NCBI RefSeq assembly: GCF_028736175.1
Contig: NZ_CP117880.1
Span: forward strand, 558,001 to 622,000
Origin: Sphingobacterium oryzagri
GTDB taxonomy: Bacteria; Bacteroidota; Bacteroidia; Sphingobacteriales; Sphingobacteriaceae
DNA length: 64,000 nucleotides
Direction: 5' to 3'
Position 1 is the stretch's first letter, and every line of letters starts with the position of its first letter. The notes under the pieces were generated by a model. That model saw nothing but the letters and a program-made list of their open reading frames with translations, made no database searches and was not told the DNA's origin. Shown piece by piece: positions 19,051 through 27,573 of the stretch. Position numbers and translations under genes: made by a program.

Positions 19051-21396
19051 ATGCACTATAATTTGGAAGTATTAAATGACAAAGAGTTCGAAGAACTGGC
19101 TAAAGATCTTTTAGATGCTAAGCTTGGCACTGATTTAGAAATTTTTAAGGTAGGAAAAGATGGTGGTATAGATCTGCGCAATAGCAAGAACACAGAAAAC
19201 AAATATATCGTACAGGTAAAACATTACGTAGGTTCAAAATTCTCTAATCTAATCTCCTCATTGCAAGAAGAAAAAAAGAAACTTCAAGCTATATTGCCAA
19301 AGCCTAAACACTATATCGTTTTTACTTCCCTTCCACTATCGCCAGCCGAAACATCTAACATAAAACTGCTATTAGAACCTTTCATTACTTCGACAGATCA
19401 TATCTATGGTAGGAAGAGGGTAGAAAATTTACTATCTAAAAATAAGGATGTGGAACGGAAATACTTTAAATTATGGTTGACAAGCACGAACGTTCTAAAA
19501 ACAGTTCTGCACAATGCTGTATTTAATAACTCCGAATTTTATACAGAAAAAATAATCCAGCGGGTCAAGCATTATGTTTATACCCAGAATATTGATGCTG
19601 CGATGAAAAAACTTGCTGAAAATAAATTTTTAATTATCTCAGGAGAACCCGGTGTTGGAAAAACCACTTTAGCTTACATGTTGGTATATCAGCTGTTAGG
19701 AGATGGATTTAAGTTGATTTATAGTGATAGAAGTATTAAGGATGCCGAGCAATTGTTATCAAATAATCCACAGGAAAAGCAAGTGGTATTAATTGACGAC
19801 GTTTTAGGTTCCAACTTGCTTGAGCTATACCAACCTGTAAATACCGAAAGTAAAATAGTTGGTTTTATTGAAAAATTCAGCTTATCGAAAAATAAATATC
19901 TCATCTTTACTTCAAGAACAACTCTTCTTAACCAAGCCAATCATCAGTATGAAGGTTTACGGAGGAGTGGAGCTAGTGTTGTGTCAAATTACGAATTGAA
20001 AATTAGTGACTATACATTGTTTGAGAAAGCAAAAATTCTATATAATCATTTGTATCATGGAGAAATATCTGAGATTTATGCAGAGTCTTTTTATTCAAAC
20101 CGGAATTATTTGAAAATTATCAAACACAAAAACTATTATCCACGACTAATAGAGTTTATCACTACAGAGCAGAAATTTAAAATATCGGGCTATTTAAATG
20201 TGGAGAACTTTATATTTGATAGTCTAACCAATCCAGATGAGATATGGCGATTTGCTTTCGAAAATCAGCTAAGTAGACCTGAACAATTGTTGTTAGAAAC
20301 TGTTTTTTCTTTTGGAGACGGATCTTTTAACATAGATTTTATTGAAGAGGCTTTTGAGAATCGTTATCAATATGAAATAGAAAAAGGTAATACACAAAGA
20401 GAGTTGAATGGATTTCATAATGCTCTAAAAAAATTATTGGATGGCTTTCTTAAAATGGAGATCAATCCAAAGAGCACAGAAAAACTGATCCAGTTTATTA
20501 ATCCTTCTTTGGCAGATTTTCTTATTAAATATATAGAGAAAAATCAAAATGAAAAATATAATATATGGGCTTCTGCAGTTTATATTGAACAGTTGAAGAG
20601 TACATTTGCAGTATTATTTAGTGTAGATATTTCTATTCCATCAAGACGGGTTAAAAAGTATTTTTCTACTTTCTATGATAATATGGATACTCTAGACACT
20701 ATAGAAGAAAATAGTTCAGTTGCATTTAAAACTATAGATTTTCTGTTTGAGTTTTTCAAATCAGTTTTTCCGACGAATACCTCAATTGTGAATAGATTGT
20801 TGTGTCGATTGATTGCGGAACGAGGTAAATTAGATGCGTGGAGATTGAGTAGTTTGTTGATTGATATTAATCTTGAGAGTATTGAAGAACCAATCAATAT
20901 TGTGAAAGATAATTGGGATGAGTTTTTTGCCCTAATTATGGACAATATTAGGTATTCAGGAGATTTTGAACGACTACAAGAATTATTTAGAGAATATGAT
21001 AAGGATTTTGGTCATTATCTGGAAGAGAGTAATTTAAGATATGATTTTCACCATACAGTGACTAACTTGTTTGAAGTTCAGATTAGTGAGCATGATTTCT
21101 ATAGTGAAGTAGATCCAGCTGATTTTGATTATTACGATGATAGCACTGTTGAGAGGAAACTAACAGAGAAGATTGACCAAATGTATTCTGATTACATAAG
21201 TTACGCTAATCTTGATGATTATTGGGATCTACTTGAACCAGACTATAATATAAATGTGTCAGACATTATTTATGAGTATAAGAGTAATTTATCTGCTGAT
21301 GATTATGTATATGATGGTAAAGAATATCTTGAAAGGTCTAAAGAATCTTCGAAAGAGGATGTGGAAGAAAAAATTCATAGACTGTTCAGGAGGTAA
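19051..21396 (+). CDS. Mrr-like nuclease fused to STAND NTPase
   Basis: A 781-residue protein. The N terminus is a PD-(D/E)XK restriction-type domain: helix with FEELAKDLL, then GKDGGID (D41) and YIVQVKHY (Q55-V-K57). The centre is a STAND-type P-loop NTPase with Walker A SGEPGVGKTT (about 196-205) and Walker B QVVLIDDVLG (about 244). The C-terminal 350 residues are helical, probably the sensor. This is the layout of antiviral STAND proteins (nSTAND3-like), which oligomerise on a phage signal and activate the nuclease. It is much shorter than classical Avs proteins. It stands alone, with 500 bases before and 270 after. Confidence 0.8.
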   Translation: MHYNLEVLNDKEFEELAKDLLDAKLGTDLEIFKVGKDGGIDLRNSKNTENKYIVQVKHYVGSKFSNLISSLQEEKKKLQAILPKPKHYIVFTSLPLSPAETSNIKLLLEPFITSTDHIYGRKRVENLLSKNKDVERKYFKLWLTSTNVLKTVLHNAVFNNSEFYTEKIIQRVKHYVYTQNIDAAMKKLAENKFLIISGEPGVGKTTLAYMLVYQLLGDGFKLIYSDRSIKDAEQLLSNNPQEKQVVLIDDVLGSNLLELYQPVNTESKIVGFIEKFSLSKNKYLIFTSRTTLLNQANHQYEGLRRSGASVVSNYELKISDYTLFEKAKILYNHLYHGEISEIYAESFYSNRNYLKIIKHKNYYPRLIEFITTEQKFKISGYLNVENFIFDSLTNPDEIWRFAFENQLSRPEQLLLETVFSFGDGSFNIDFIEEAFENRYQYEIEKGNTQRELNGFHNALKKLLDGFLKMEINPKSTEKLIQFINPSLADFLIKYIEKNQNEKYNIWASAVYIEQLKSTFAVLFSVDISIPSRRVKKYFSTFYDNMDTLDTIEENSSVAFKTIDFLFEFFKSVFPTNTSIVNRLLCRLIAERGKLDAWRLSSLLIDINLESIEEPINIVKDNWDEFFALIMDNIRYSGDFERLQELFREYDKDFGHYLEESNLRYDFHHTVTNLFEVQISEHDFYSEVDPADFDYYDDSTVERKLTEKIDQMYSDYISYANLDDYWDLLEPDYNINVSDIIYEYKSNLSADDYVYDGKEYLERSKESSKEDVEEKIHRLFRR

Positions 21397-21666
21397 CAAA
21401 GCCTTCTTTACTCAAGATGTAAGAATCGAGATTAGATATGACAATTATGGGAGCATAGGACTATAACGTATATAGTGAATCGAAAGGCACTTTTCATCTG
21501 GCGAATATTTAGAAAATCCATCCATTCAAAAGCCGTGAACTTATATTACCTTGCCTCATAGTTCAAGAGAAATAACAGCAACTTTGATAAAGCAATATCG
21601 CTAAGACGTTCGATTTCTATATATGTGACTTCGTTAATTTTCATAACTTAAAGGATGCGGCTAAAC

Positions 21667-22376
21667 TTAGAACAAACTCAACTGACTTTCCACCTTCGGA
21701 TGAAAAGTACCAATAATCATAAACGGATTTTTGGAAACATAATGATGCAACTGTGAAGTCCCCAAAAACAAATAGAGATCTTTCGTCTTAGCAAAATCAT
21801 CATAATATTTCTTACGAACATCCTCGACCGCTTTCGCTTCGTTACCTTCATGGCGAGCCAGGCAATTCCAAAACAACTGACCAATTTCCCAATCCTCGAT
21901 CATCATCTTACTGTGTACACCTTGATTATCTTCCAAAACATAAGAGAACTTATAGGGGAGCTTGTTCACAACCTCAAAGGGATCTTCTGGCTGTTTGAAC
22001 AAATTCATTTGCTTGCGTTCTTCATCAAGCTTGGCTATCTTTTTCGCATCCCATTCTCTTGCAACCTGCTCGATCTTAAAATCAATGATATTGGTAGCCT
22101 TGAAAACGGCTAATGATGTGCAGATAGCTTTATTGTGCGCTTCCGAAATCAGTTCAGTCAAATTGAAATATACCTTTCCCAGAACATATTTCTTACGCTC
22201 TTTCCAATTATCTTCCGTACCAATGTGCTCGACAATATCGAATTCAGTATCATGCGCATGGGGACGAAAGCTTTCGGGTCTAAAGTCCGTTGTATTTTTG
22301 TTTAAATCGATCTCTACCCAATCGTATTTCTTGTATTGCTGATCGTAAGCCTTTTTTCTAAAAGAAACAGCTGAGC
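21667..22376 (-). pseudogene. 5'-truncated conserved mobile-element gene
   Basis: The minus-strand frame is open from a TAG near 22394 to the stop at 21667, but has no ATG, GTG or TTG until a late TTG at 22161. Upstream of that TTG the frame still encodes protein-like sequence (AYDQQYKKYDWVEIDLNK, FDIVEHIGTEDNWKERKKY), and the C terminus is well formed (LFLGTSQLHHYVSKNPFMII). The gene has therefore lost its 5' end at about 22370, next to the presumed transfer-origin region. Similar proteins are, to my memory, unnamed residents of Bacteroidetes mobile elements. Function unknown. Confidence 0.6.
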
Positions 22377-22387
22377 AAGCGGAAGTT

Positions 22388-22455
22388 GGGCAGTGGCCCT
22401 ACTTTCTGCCCCTATGCGCTGCAAACGGGGTTTTGAGTATCCTCCGGGGATACTC
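22388..22455. other. Inverted-repeat region, candidate oriT
   Basis: Two hairpins lie just upstream of the mobilization genes: GGGCAG facing CTGCCC (about 22388-22411) and a perfect 8-bp stem GAGTATCC/GGATACTC with a 5-base loop (22435-22455). The local sequence is GC-rich compared with the AT-rich cargo before it. In Bacteroidetes mobilizable elements oriT sits close to the mob genes, so this is the best candidate; no nick site could be recognised. Confidence 0.35.
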
Positions 22456-22626
22456 TGATACGCTGGCGATAGCCTAGCATCTGATTTAGGTATACTTGCA
22501 ATTATACCGCTTAGCTTGCTAAACAACCTGTTAGCTAATTAAGGGTTTTGCCTGCGGAATATTTCGAGAGCTGCCAATCAGCTACGTAGCTTAGCACAGA
22601 CCCGGATATTTTTGTTAGATTTGGTT

Positions 22627-23382
22627 ATGGCATCACCGTATTTCAAAGCAAGACGAACATTTGACTTCCGGCCGCATCCCTATGAGATCGGAAACATCCT
22701 CGGTGCGAAGAAAGGATTTGAGGATAACCATTTCCTCGCTAAAGTCTACGACCTTGACACCGGACATTACCGGCCTCTTTACGATTTTCACTTACAGCAC
22801 TTTCAAAATACTTCCAAGGGATCAGAAGCGGTCTATTTTAGGCATATCTGGCAATTGGCGGAAGGACGCATAGCATACTTTAAAAGCCGAAATCCATTTT
22901 CTTCCGATCGGGAAAACCATGAGTACCGGATAGCAAAATTGCATGATTTTATGGAATTTCTTCGAACCATCGACCAGTGGAACGTGCGTCCATTGGAGGA
23001 GATCATCGTGGAGCAAAATACCGCACTTGAAAAACAGCAAAATGAAATTCTGCGTTTGCGGGAGAAGATAGCGGAGCTTGAGCTGTATAATGTGAGCCAA
23101 AAGATCATGGTGCAGGATGACCATCTTTCAACCTTTGTCGACCTGTTGCAGCAGATTGGTGATCTGGAACTTCCAAACGGTCGTAAGCTTCTAAGGAGCG
23201 ATCACCAAAGTCCGTTCTATAAGATGCTATGTCGGTATTTTAGTTATAACGGCAAGGACATCCCGATCAATACTGCCCGCAATTATTTCATCAGGAAAGA
23301 CGCGAAAGATGCAAAAAAAGGTGTGGCCATTCCCGAGGAGAAAAAACTGTTCCAAATCGTGATGCGTAACATCGATAGCTGA
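22627..23382 (+). CDS. Unrecognised coiled-coil protein at head of mobilization region
   Basis: A 251-residue protein. ATG at 22627 is chosen over TTG at 22612. The middle (about 125-165, IIVEQNTALEKQQNEILRLR and following) is a coiled coil. The C terminus (SPFYKMLCRYFSYNGKDIPINTARNYF) resembles a domain shared by hypothetical proteins of Bacteroidetes mobile elements. It precedes the HTH/BfmA/relaxase genes on the same strand, so a role in transfer or regulation of excision is plausible, without direct evidence. Confidence 0.55.
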   Translation: MASPYFKARRTFDFRPHPYEIGNILGAKKGFEDNHFLAKVYDLDTGHYRPLYDFHLQHFQNTSKGSEAVYFRHIWQLAEGRIAYFKSRNPFSSDRENHEYRIAKLHDFMEFLRTIDQWNVRPLEEIIVEQNTALEKQQNEILRLREKIAELELYNVSQKIMVQDDHLSTFVDLLQQIGDLELPNGRKLLRSDHQSPFYKMLCRYFSYNGKDIPINTARNYFIRKDAKDAKKGVAIPEEKKLFQIVMRNIDS

Positions 23383-23512
23383 CCCGCTCAATCTTTGGAC
23401 ATGACCAACCGATCGCGATGGTCATCGGTTTGCCCTGTGTTGTATCCAATTTTGTGCTGTAAACGCCGCATGGGCATGATGCAAGTCTGTGCATGCGGGA
23501 AAAGCACACGAT

Positions 23513-23788
23513 ATGGATGTACACGTACTATCAAACCAAGAGCTAGAGCGCTTCAAGCGCGAACTGCTCGATGAAATCAGGTCAATGCTTAGCCAAAGCA
23601 CGGATGAATCTACTGCAAAACAATGGCTGCGCAGCGCCGAGGTGCGCAAGATGCTGGGTATCTCGCCGGGCACGCTCCAAAACCTACGCGTGAACGGAAC
23701 ATTGCCCTACCGCAAGATTGGCGGAAGCATGTTCTACGCCAGACAGGACATTGAAAGGATGATGAAGGGAGGTTGTGCCAATGGCTAA
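23513..23788 (+). CDS. Helix-turn-helix (excisionase-type) DNA-binding protein
   Basis: A 91-residue protein (ATG 23513 preferred over GTG 23489). The C-terminal half has the MerR/Xis-like HTH: WLRSAEVRKMLGISPGTLQN, then NGTLPYRKIGGSMFYARQDIE. Such proteins in Bacteroidetes elements act as excisionases or regulators. It overlaps the next gene by 8 bases and starts the tightly packed mobilization operon. Confidence 0.75.
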   Translation: MDVHVLSNQELERFKRELLDEIRSMLSQSTDESTAKQWLRSAEVRKMLGISPGTLQNLRVNGTLPYRKIGGSMFYARQDIERMMKGGCANG

Positions 23789-24101
23789 GCGCACGGGAAA
23801 TCCCAAACTTCTATTTGGTCAATTTTTTAAAAGGCTAGCGGACGACGACCGCCTGCTTCCCTCGCACTTGGGACTGGTGATGGCACTGTATTATGAGGGA
23901 GGGCTGCTTCCACTGGATAGTTTTCGTGCCAGTAGGCGAAAGCTTATGCGCGCATCGAGGATACGCTCAACCTCCACCTACCACAAATGTCTGGGCGAAC
24001 TGGTGCAATACGGATACATCGAGTATGAGCCCTCTTGGCATCCCAAAGAGGCTAGCAGGTTTCGGTTCATCCTTTCGGGGGAAGGGCAGCAGGATGGCTA
24101 G
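23781..24101 (+). CDS. Winged-helix-like protein of mobilization operon
   Basis: A 106-residue basic protein (ATG 23781, overlapping the HTH gene). It contains a helix-turn-helix-like stretch (FRASRRKLMRASRIRSTSTY) and a wing-like end (YIEYEPSWHPKEASRFRFIL). This pattern is seen in small transcriptional regulators of Bacteroidetes mobile elements. It overlaps the BfmA-like gene downstream by 8 bases. Role inferred from context only. Confidence 0.6.
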   Translation: MAKRTGNPKLLFGQFFKRLADDDRLLPSHLGLVMALYYEGGLLPLDSFRASRRKLMRASRIRSTSTYHKCLGELVQYGYIEYEPSWHPKEASRFRFILSGEGQQDG

Positions 24102-24648
24102 GATCGATACCAATGTCAAATCCATCCGCTATCCGGTGCCCTGTGATGAGAAGCTAACACTGCTTGCCCGTAAGCTAAAACGTACAAAACGGCAACTGTT
24201 CATCGAAATGGTGGATTATTTCTACCGTAGCAAAAAAGATCCTGCCGACATGAACGATGAAATGCTCAAGAGTGATCTTTCAAGGATCGGCAACCGCTTA
24301 GTAGGCTTCTTTCGCACACAGGAATCGGAGCTGCTCGTCCCGATACATGGCATGGCGCAGGAACTGGTGGGAAATACGGAGACAGTTAAGGACGAACTGA
24401 AATCGATCCATGAAAAACAGGGGGATGCAGAGAAACTGCTACGCGAGAATACAAAGCATGCTAGCGAACAGATTCGACTGCTAACGTCCATTTTCGACGG
24501 GCTGGCAAAAATGGAAGAGATGAGGGCGGGTTTCCGTAGAATCATGGAGGGGTACATTGCAGAGCGCGAAGCGCTTGGCTGGTCGACATCCAGTGGTAAA
24601 AAGGATGAACTTGTGCGTCGTTTCCGTCTGAAGGTGGATAGATTATAG
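24094..24648 (+). CDS. BfmA/BtgA family mobilization protein
   Basis: A 184-residue protein. The frame extends to 23893, but ATG 24094 starts where the family starts (MARIDTNVKSIRYPVPCDEK). The N terminus is a ribbon-helix-helix-like DNA-binding region and the rest is a long helical coiled coil (EKQGDAEKLLRENTKHA). BfmA/BtgA proteins are relaxosome accessory proteins of Bacteroides mobilizable elements; they bind oriT and help the relaxase. The relaxase gene follows after 11 bases. Confidence 0.8.
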   Translation: MARIDTNVKSIRYPVPCDEKLTLLARKLKRTKRQLFIEMVDYFYRSKKDPADMNDEMLKSDLSRIGNRLVGFFRTQESELLVPIHGMAQELVGNTETVKDELKSIHEKQGDAEKLLRENTKHASEQIRLLTSIFDGLAKMEEMRAGFRRIMEGYIAEREALGWSTSSGKKDELVRRFRLKVDRL

Positions 24649-24659
24649 ACGGCGAGCTT

Positions 24660-25595
24660 ATGTTTATCAATATCAGCGCTTCGGAAACAGGAAACAACAA
24701 GGGCAGCAGCAGCGCACTTGTACAGTATCTAGAGAAGGAAAATAAGGGGCGTCACAGAAGTGAACATGAAGCCTGGTTTAATGGCGGAGATCGCTCTATC
24801 CAGCCGCATGAGGTACGCATGGCGATTGACGGAAACATTTCTAAACTAGGAAAGAACGATAGTAAGTTTTTCCTGATAAACCTCAGCCCAAGTAGCAAGG
24901 AGCTTGCCCACCTGCTGGTCGTCTATGGAGAGGAAGGCTTAAAGGATCAACTTAAATCCTTTGCCGAGCGGATGATGGACGAGTATGCCCGTAATTTTAA
25001 ACGGGAGGGTGTTAAAAGTTCCGCTGACCTGCTCTGGTTTGCCAAGGTGGAAGACCAGCGTTATTACAGACATACCGATAAAGCGGTCAAAGAGGGTATC
25101 AGGAAGGTTGGGGATATCAAGGAAGGATTACAGACCCACGTGCAGATCATTGTCAGCCGCAAGGATATCACAGGCCGTATCAAGCTGAGCCCACAGAATA
25201 CCTCCAAGGGCAGTAATGCCAAGCATTCTGCAAAATTGGGACAGTTTGATAGAAAGGCTTTTAAGCAGTCGGGAGAACATGTCTTTGATACCATGTTCGG
25301 TTTCCAGCGTAATCTAAAGGATACGGTGGCTTATGCTTCGGTCATGAAGAACGGTAGCATCGCGGATAAGCTAGATATGTTTGCCAGTTGTAATTTAGCA
25401 AGAGAGCTTCAAGTAGACAATCAAATTATCCAGCAACCTGAAAGGGATGATCTATCTTCTAGGTCGCCTGCCACGGGTAACATGCAAAAAGAAGAATATT
25501 CAACGAGTGTGTTTTCGGATTTCGGGTTGAACATTCAGGCAGATCAGATCGTACCGGAGGAAGAAAAGCGCAAACGCCGGATCAATAAGCGATAA
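24660..25595 (+). CDS. Relaxase / mobilization protein (MobB, DUF5712-like)
   Basis: A 311-residue protein whose N terminus (MFINISASETGNNKGSSSAL, then VQYLEKEN) and histidine motif (THVQIIVSRKD, about 158-168) match the DUF5712/BtgB-type mobilization relaxases of Bacteroidetes. A candidate active tyrosine lies in the region LWFAKVEDQRYYRHTD. Such enzymes nick oriT and lead single-stranded DNA to a recipient, using the transfer apparatus of a helper element. No VirD4-type coupling protein or Tra gene is in the island, consistent with mobilization in trans. Followed by a bidirectional terminator. Confidence 0.8.
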   Translation: MFINISASETGNNKGSSSALVQYLEKENKGRHRSEHEAWFNGGDRSIQPHEVRMAIDGNISKLGKNDSKFFLINLSPSSKELAHLLVVYGEEGLKDQLKSFAERMMDEYARNFKREGVKSSADLLWFAKVEDQRYYRHTDKAVKEGIRKVGDIKEGLQTHVQIIVSRKDITGRIKLSPQNTSKGSNAKHSAKLGQFDRKAFKQSGEHVFDTMFGFQRNLKDTVAYASVMKNGSIADKLDMFASCNLARELQVDNQIIQQPERDDLSSRSPATGNMQKEEYSTSVFSDFGLNIQADQIVPEEEKRKRRINKR

Positions 25596-25616
25596 TCTTC
25601 AGTATTTAGCCAAAAT

Positions 25617-25650
25617 AAAACGGTGCATCTTTTGATGGCGCACCGTTTTT
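25617..25650. terminator. Bidirectional terminator
   Basis: A-run, stem CGGTGC, loop, stem GCACCG, T-run. It lies between the convergent relaxase and XRE genes and can serve both. Confidence 0.85.
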
Positions 25651-25669
25651 ATTCCTTATCAGGAAAGAC

Positions 25670-26146
25670 TTATTTTTCTTCCTTTAGTTTCTTGACCTCT
25701 AAGGTTAGATCTAGTACTGCTCGGCTTAACTCCGCAATGGACTGTGTTTTGGCTCGATCTTCCTCAATAAATTTTTCCAATAGTGCCATCATCTTATCAG
25801 CACCATCGTGATGGATAGTTGGTTGAGTATGTTGGCTAGAGTTTGTAGAGTGATCGACAGCGTTATCGTTAAATATATTGCCATTATTCTGGATATTATA
25901 GATCACATTTTCATCCTTAAATGATTTGACAAAATCTGGCGAAACTCCTAGTGCATTGGCAAGTTCCTCCAAGAGTGGCTCATCGAGTGCAATCATATTT
26001 TCAAAATCGGAAATGCGCTGCTGGGAATACCTGCTGCGGCACATCTGTCCGAAAGCTTCCTGTTTGATCCCCTGAATCTCGCGGATACGCTTGATGTTAT
26101 GGCCTATATGCATCTTGTCGTCTTTTTCCCTAAAAGTAGTGTTCAT
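25670..26146 (-). CDS. XRE family HTH regulator
   Basis: A 158-residue protein with an N-terminal Cro/C1-type HTH (IKRIREIQGIKQEAFGQMC, SQQRISDFE) followed by a linker rich in Asn/Gln and a C-terminal coiled coil (ELSRAVLDLTLEVKKLKEEK). Either ATG 26146 or 26113 could be the start. It is transcribed toward the relaxase gene and divergently from the 26401 gene, so it may control the NTase-HEPN pair or the mobilization genes. Confidence 0.8.
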   Translation of the reverse strand: MNTTFREKDDKMHIGHNIKRIREIQGIKQEAFGQMCRSRYSQQRISDFENMIALDEPLLEELANALGVSPDFVKSFKDENVIYNIQNNGNIFNDNAVDHSTNSSQHTQPTIHHDGADKMMALLEKFIEEDRAKTQSIAELSRAVLDLTLEVKKLKEEK

Positions 26147-26400
26147 GGTCGATGAAAATTAAGGTCTGGTATCTTACCGGTAAATCGGTGCATAACCACA
26201 CCAGTTAAGTAGCAATATTCAAATAACTTTGGTATAAAGTTACACAATATCGCGGCAAAAGCCAAAGCTCCATGTATAGAAGTGTGGTATCCCGATCAAA
26301 TCTTAAGGTGGAAAACGGATCGCGCAGGAAAATAGGTTTAGTTTGATCGACTCCTGTACATGGCATGCTAAGAGGATTTTCGATAAAAAACTAAAACGCC

Positions 26401-27573
26401 ATGCAGCACCTCGAGCAAGATCAAAGCTACATCACCCTCTTAAGCAATCGGGAAATCCTTGATCCCTTTGCTGCGCTCCATAGCGAGTTCTGCAATCACC
26501 CGACCGTCACCACTTATCTTGATAGGCTTTTCGATATCGTGACTATTACAGTAAGAAAAGGCTACTGGCGAATGTACGAAAGTCCCGCCACCCTCTACCG
26601 AAGCTACCTAAGCATTGCAAGGGTGCTGGAGGCGGGGTGGTTGCTCTCCAAAATAATGTCGGGCTATAAGGACATAGCAAAAAATTCCCTTCCCTACGAG
26701 TTTCGCTACCGCGATAGCAGCTTTGGTAAATACCATGACGATAATGCGCAGTACAGCTTTTCCGAGGGCGCTAACATACTTCTTGAAGGACTCTATATGG
26801 AGGAGAACGCACTTTTTGGTTACCGCGGCGATCTACACCGTATGTTCTTTGAGGGACTTGAGCCAAGCGAATATATGTGGTTTGGGGAATTCGACCGCCT
26901 TTCTTCGTGCATGCTCGATGAACTGGAAGCATTGATATGCCTGCTTCACCATTTGTATAGCAGTAGTTGCTATCGACGTATTTCCAAAAACAGCAAAAAG
27001 CTGCTGGCAGAGGAACTGCTGGCTGCTCAAAAACGGCAAGCTCGATACCTGTATGAAAAATCTTATAATCTTCACAAGCTCAAAGCAGAATCTTCCTCGA
27101 AGCAGGAACTTTATGATGCTTTGGCAGCAGCACGCAGCGCGCTTGTGAAGAAAGATTACTGGAAAACTCATGGCGAGCCGGGCAACATGTTGCTGAGATT
27201 TGATGATCTACTCTTCTTAATGGAATATTTTCATGATTACCTGTCCCAATCAAAGATCAGGGGGATGGACATTGATGGCAACTGGAATTATCCGGATCGT
27301 TTCCGCTTGGAAATTTATCATCATACGGGCAGAGAATTGAGCAATCCACTGCTCTATCTTAATGAGCAGTTTTCCCGAAGAAATCTTGAACAGTGGCGGT
27401 CGCTGCTGGACGCTTGCCTTGACGCTGTATTGGACAATGCTATTCCAGATTCAAGGCAAATGGAGCAATACAGTGAACTCCTTGAGTTTCTTTGTGTACT
27501 GATTGCCCTAATCGACATAATCGAATACGAACCTTACAACGATCCGCAGGAATATGAAGAAAATAACTATTGA
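26401..27573 (+). CDS. Unrecognised protein, partner of the NTase-HEPN gene
   Basis: A 390-residue, probably all-helical, soluble acidic protein with many Leu and Tyr (for example LHHLYSSSCYRRISKNSKKL). No signal peptide, membrane segment or catalytic motif was recognised. Its last 20 bases overlap the start of the NTase-HEPN gene, so the two are translationally coupled and probably work together, either as toxin and neutraliser or as a complex. The gene is richer in GC than the 13-21 kb cargo, like the neighbouring mob genes. Confidence 0.55.
   Translation: MQHLEQDQSYITLLSNREILDPFAALHSEFCNHPTVTTYLDRLFDIVTITVRKGYWRMYESPATLYRSYLSIARVLEAGWLLSKIMSGYKDIAKNSLPYEFRYRDSSFGKYHDDNAQYSFSEGANILLEGLYMEENALFGYRGDLHRMFFEGLEPSEYMWFGEFDRLSSCMLDELEALICLLHHLYSSSCYRRISKNSKKLLAEELLAAQKRQARYLYEKSYNLHKLKAESSSKQELYDALAAARSALVKKDYWKTHGEPGNMLLRFDDLLFLMEYFHDYLSQSKIRGMDIDGNWNYPDRFRLEIYHHTGRELSNPLLYLNEQFSRRNLEQWRSLLDACLDAVLDNAIPDSRQMEQYSELLEFLCVLIALIDIIEYEPYNDPQEYEENNY

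Noticed and set aside
19051..21396. Restriction-modification enzyme
   Set aside because: There is no methyltransferase near the nuclease domain; the STAND NTPase fits a signalling defence protein better.
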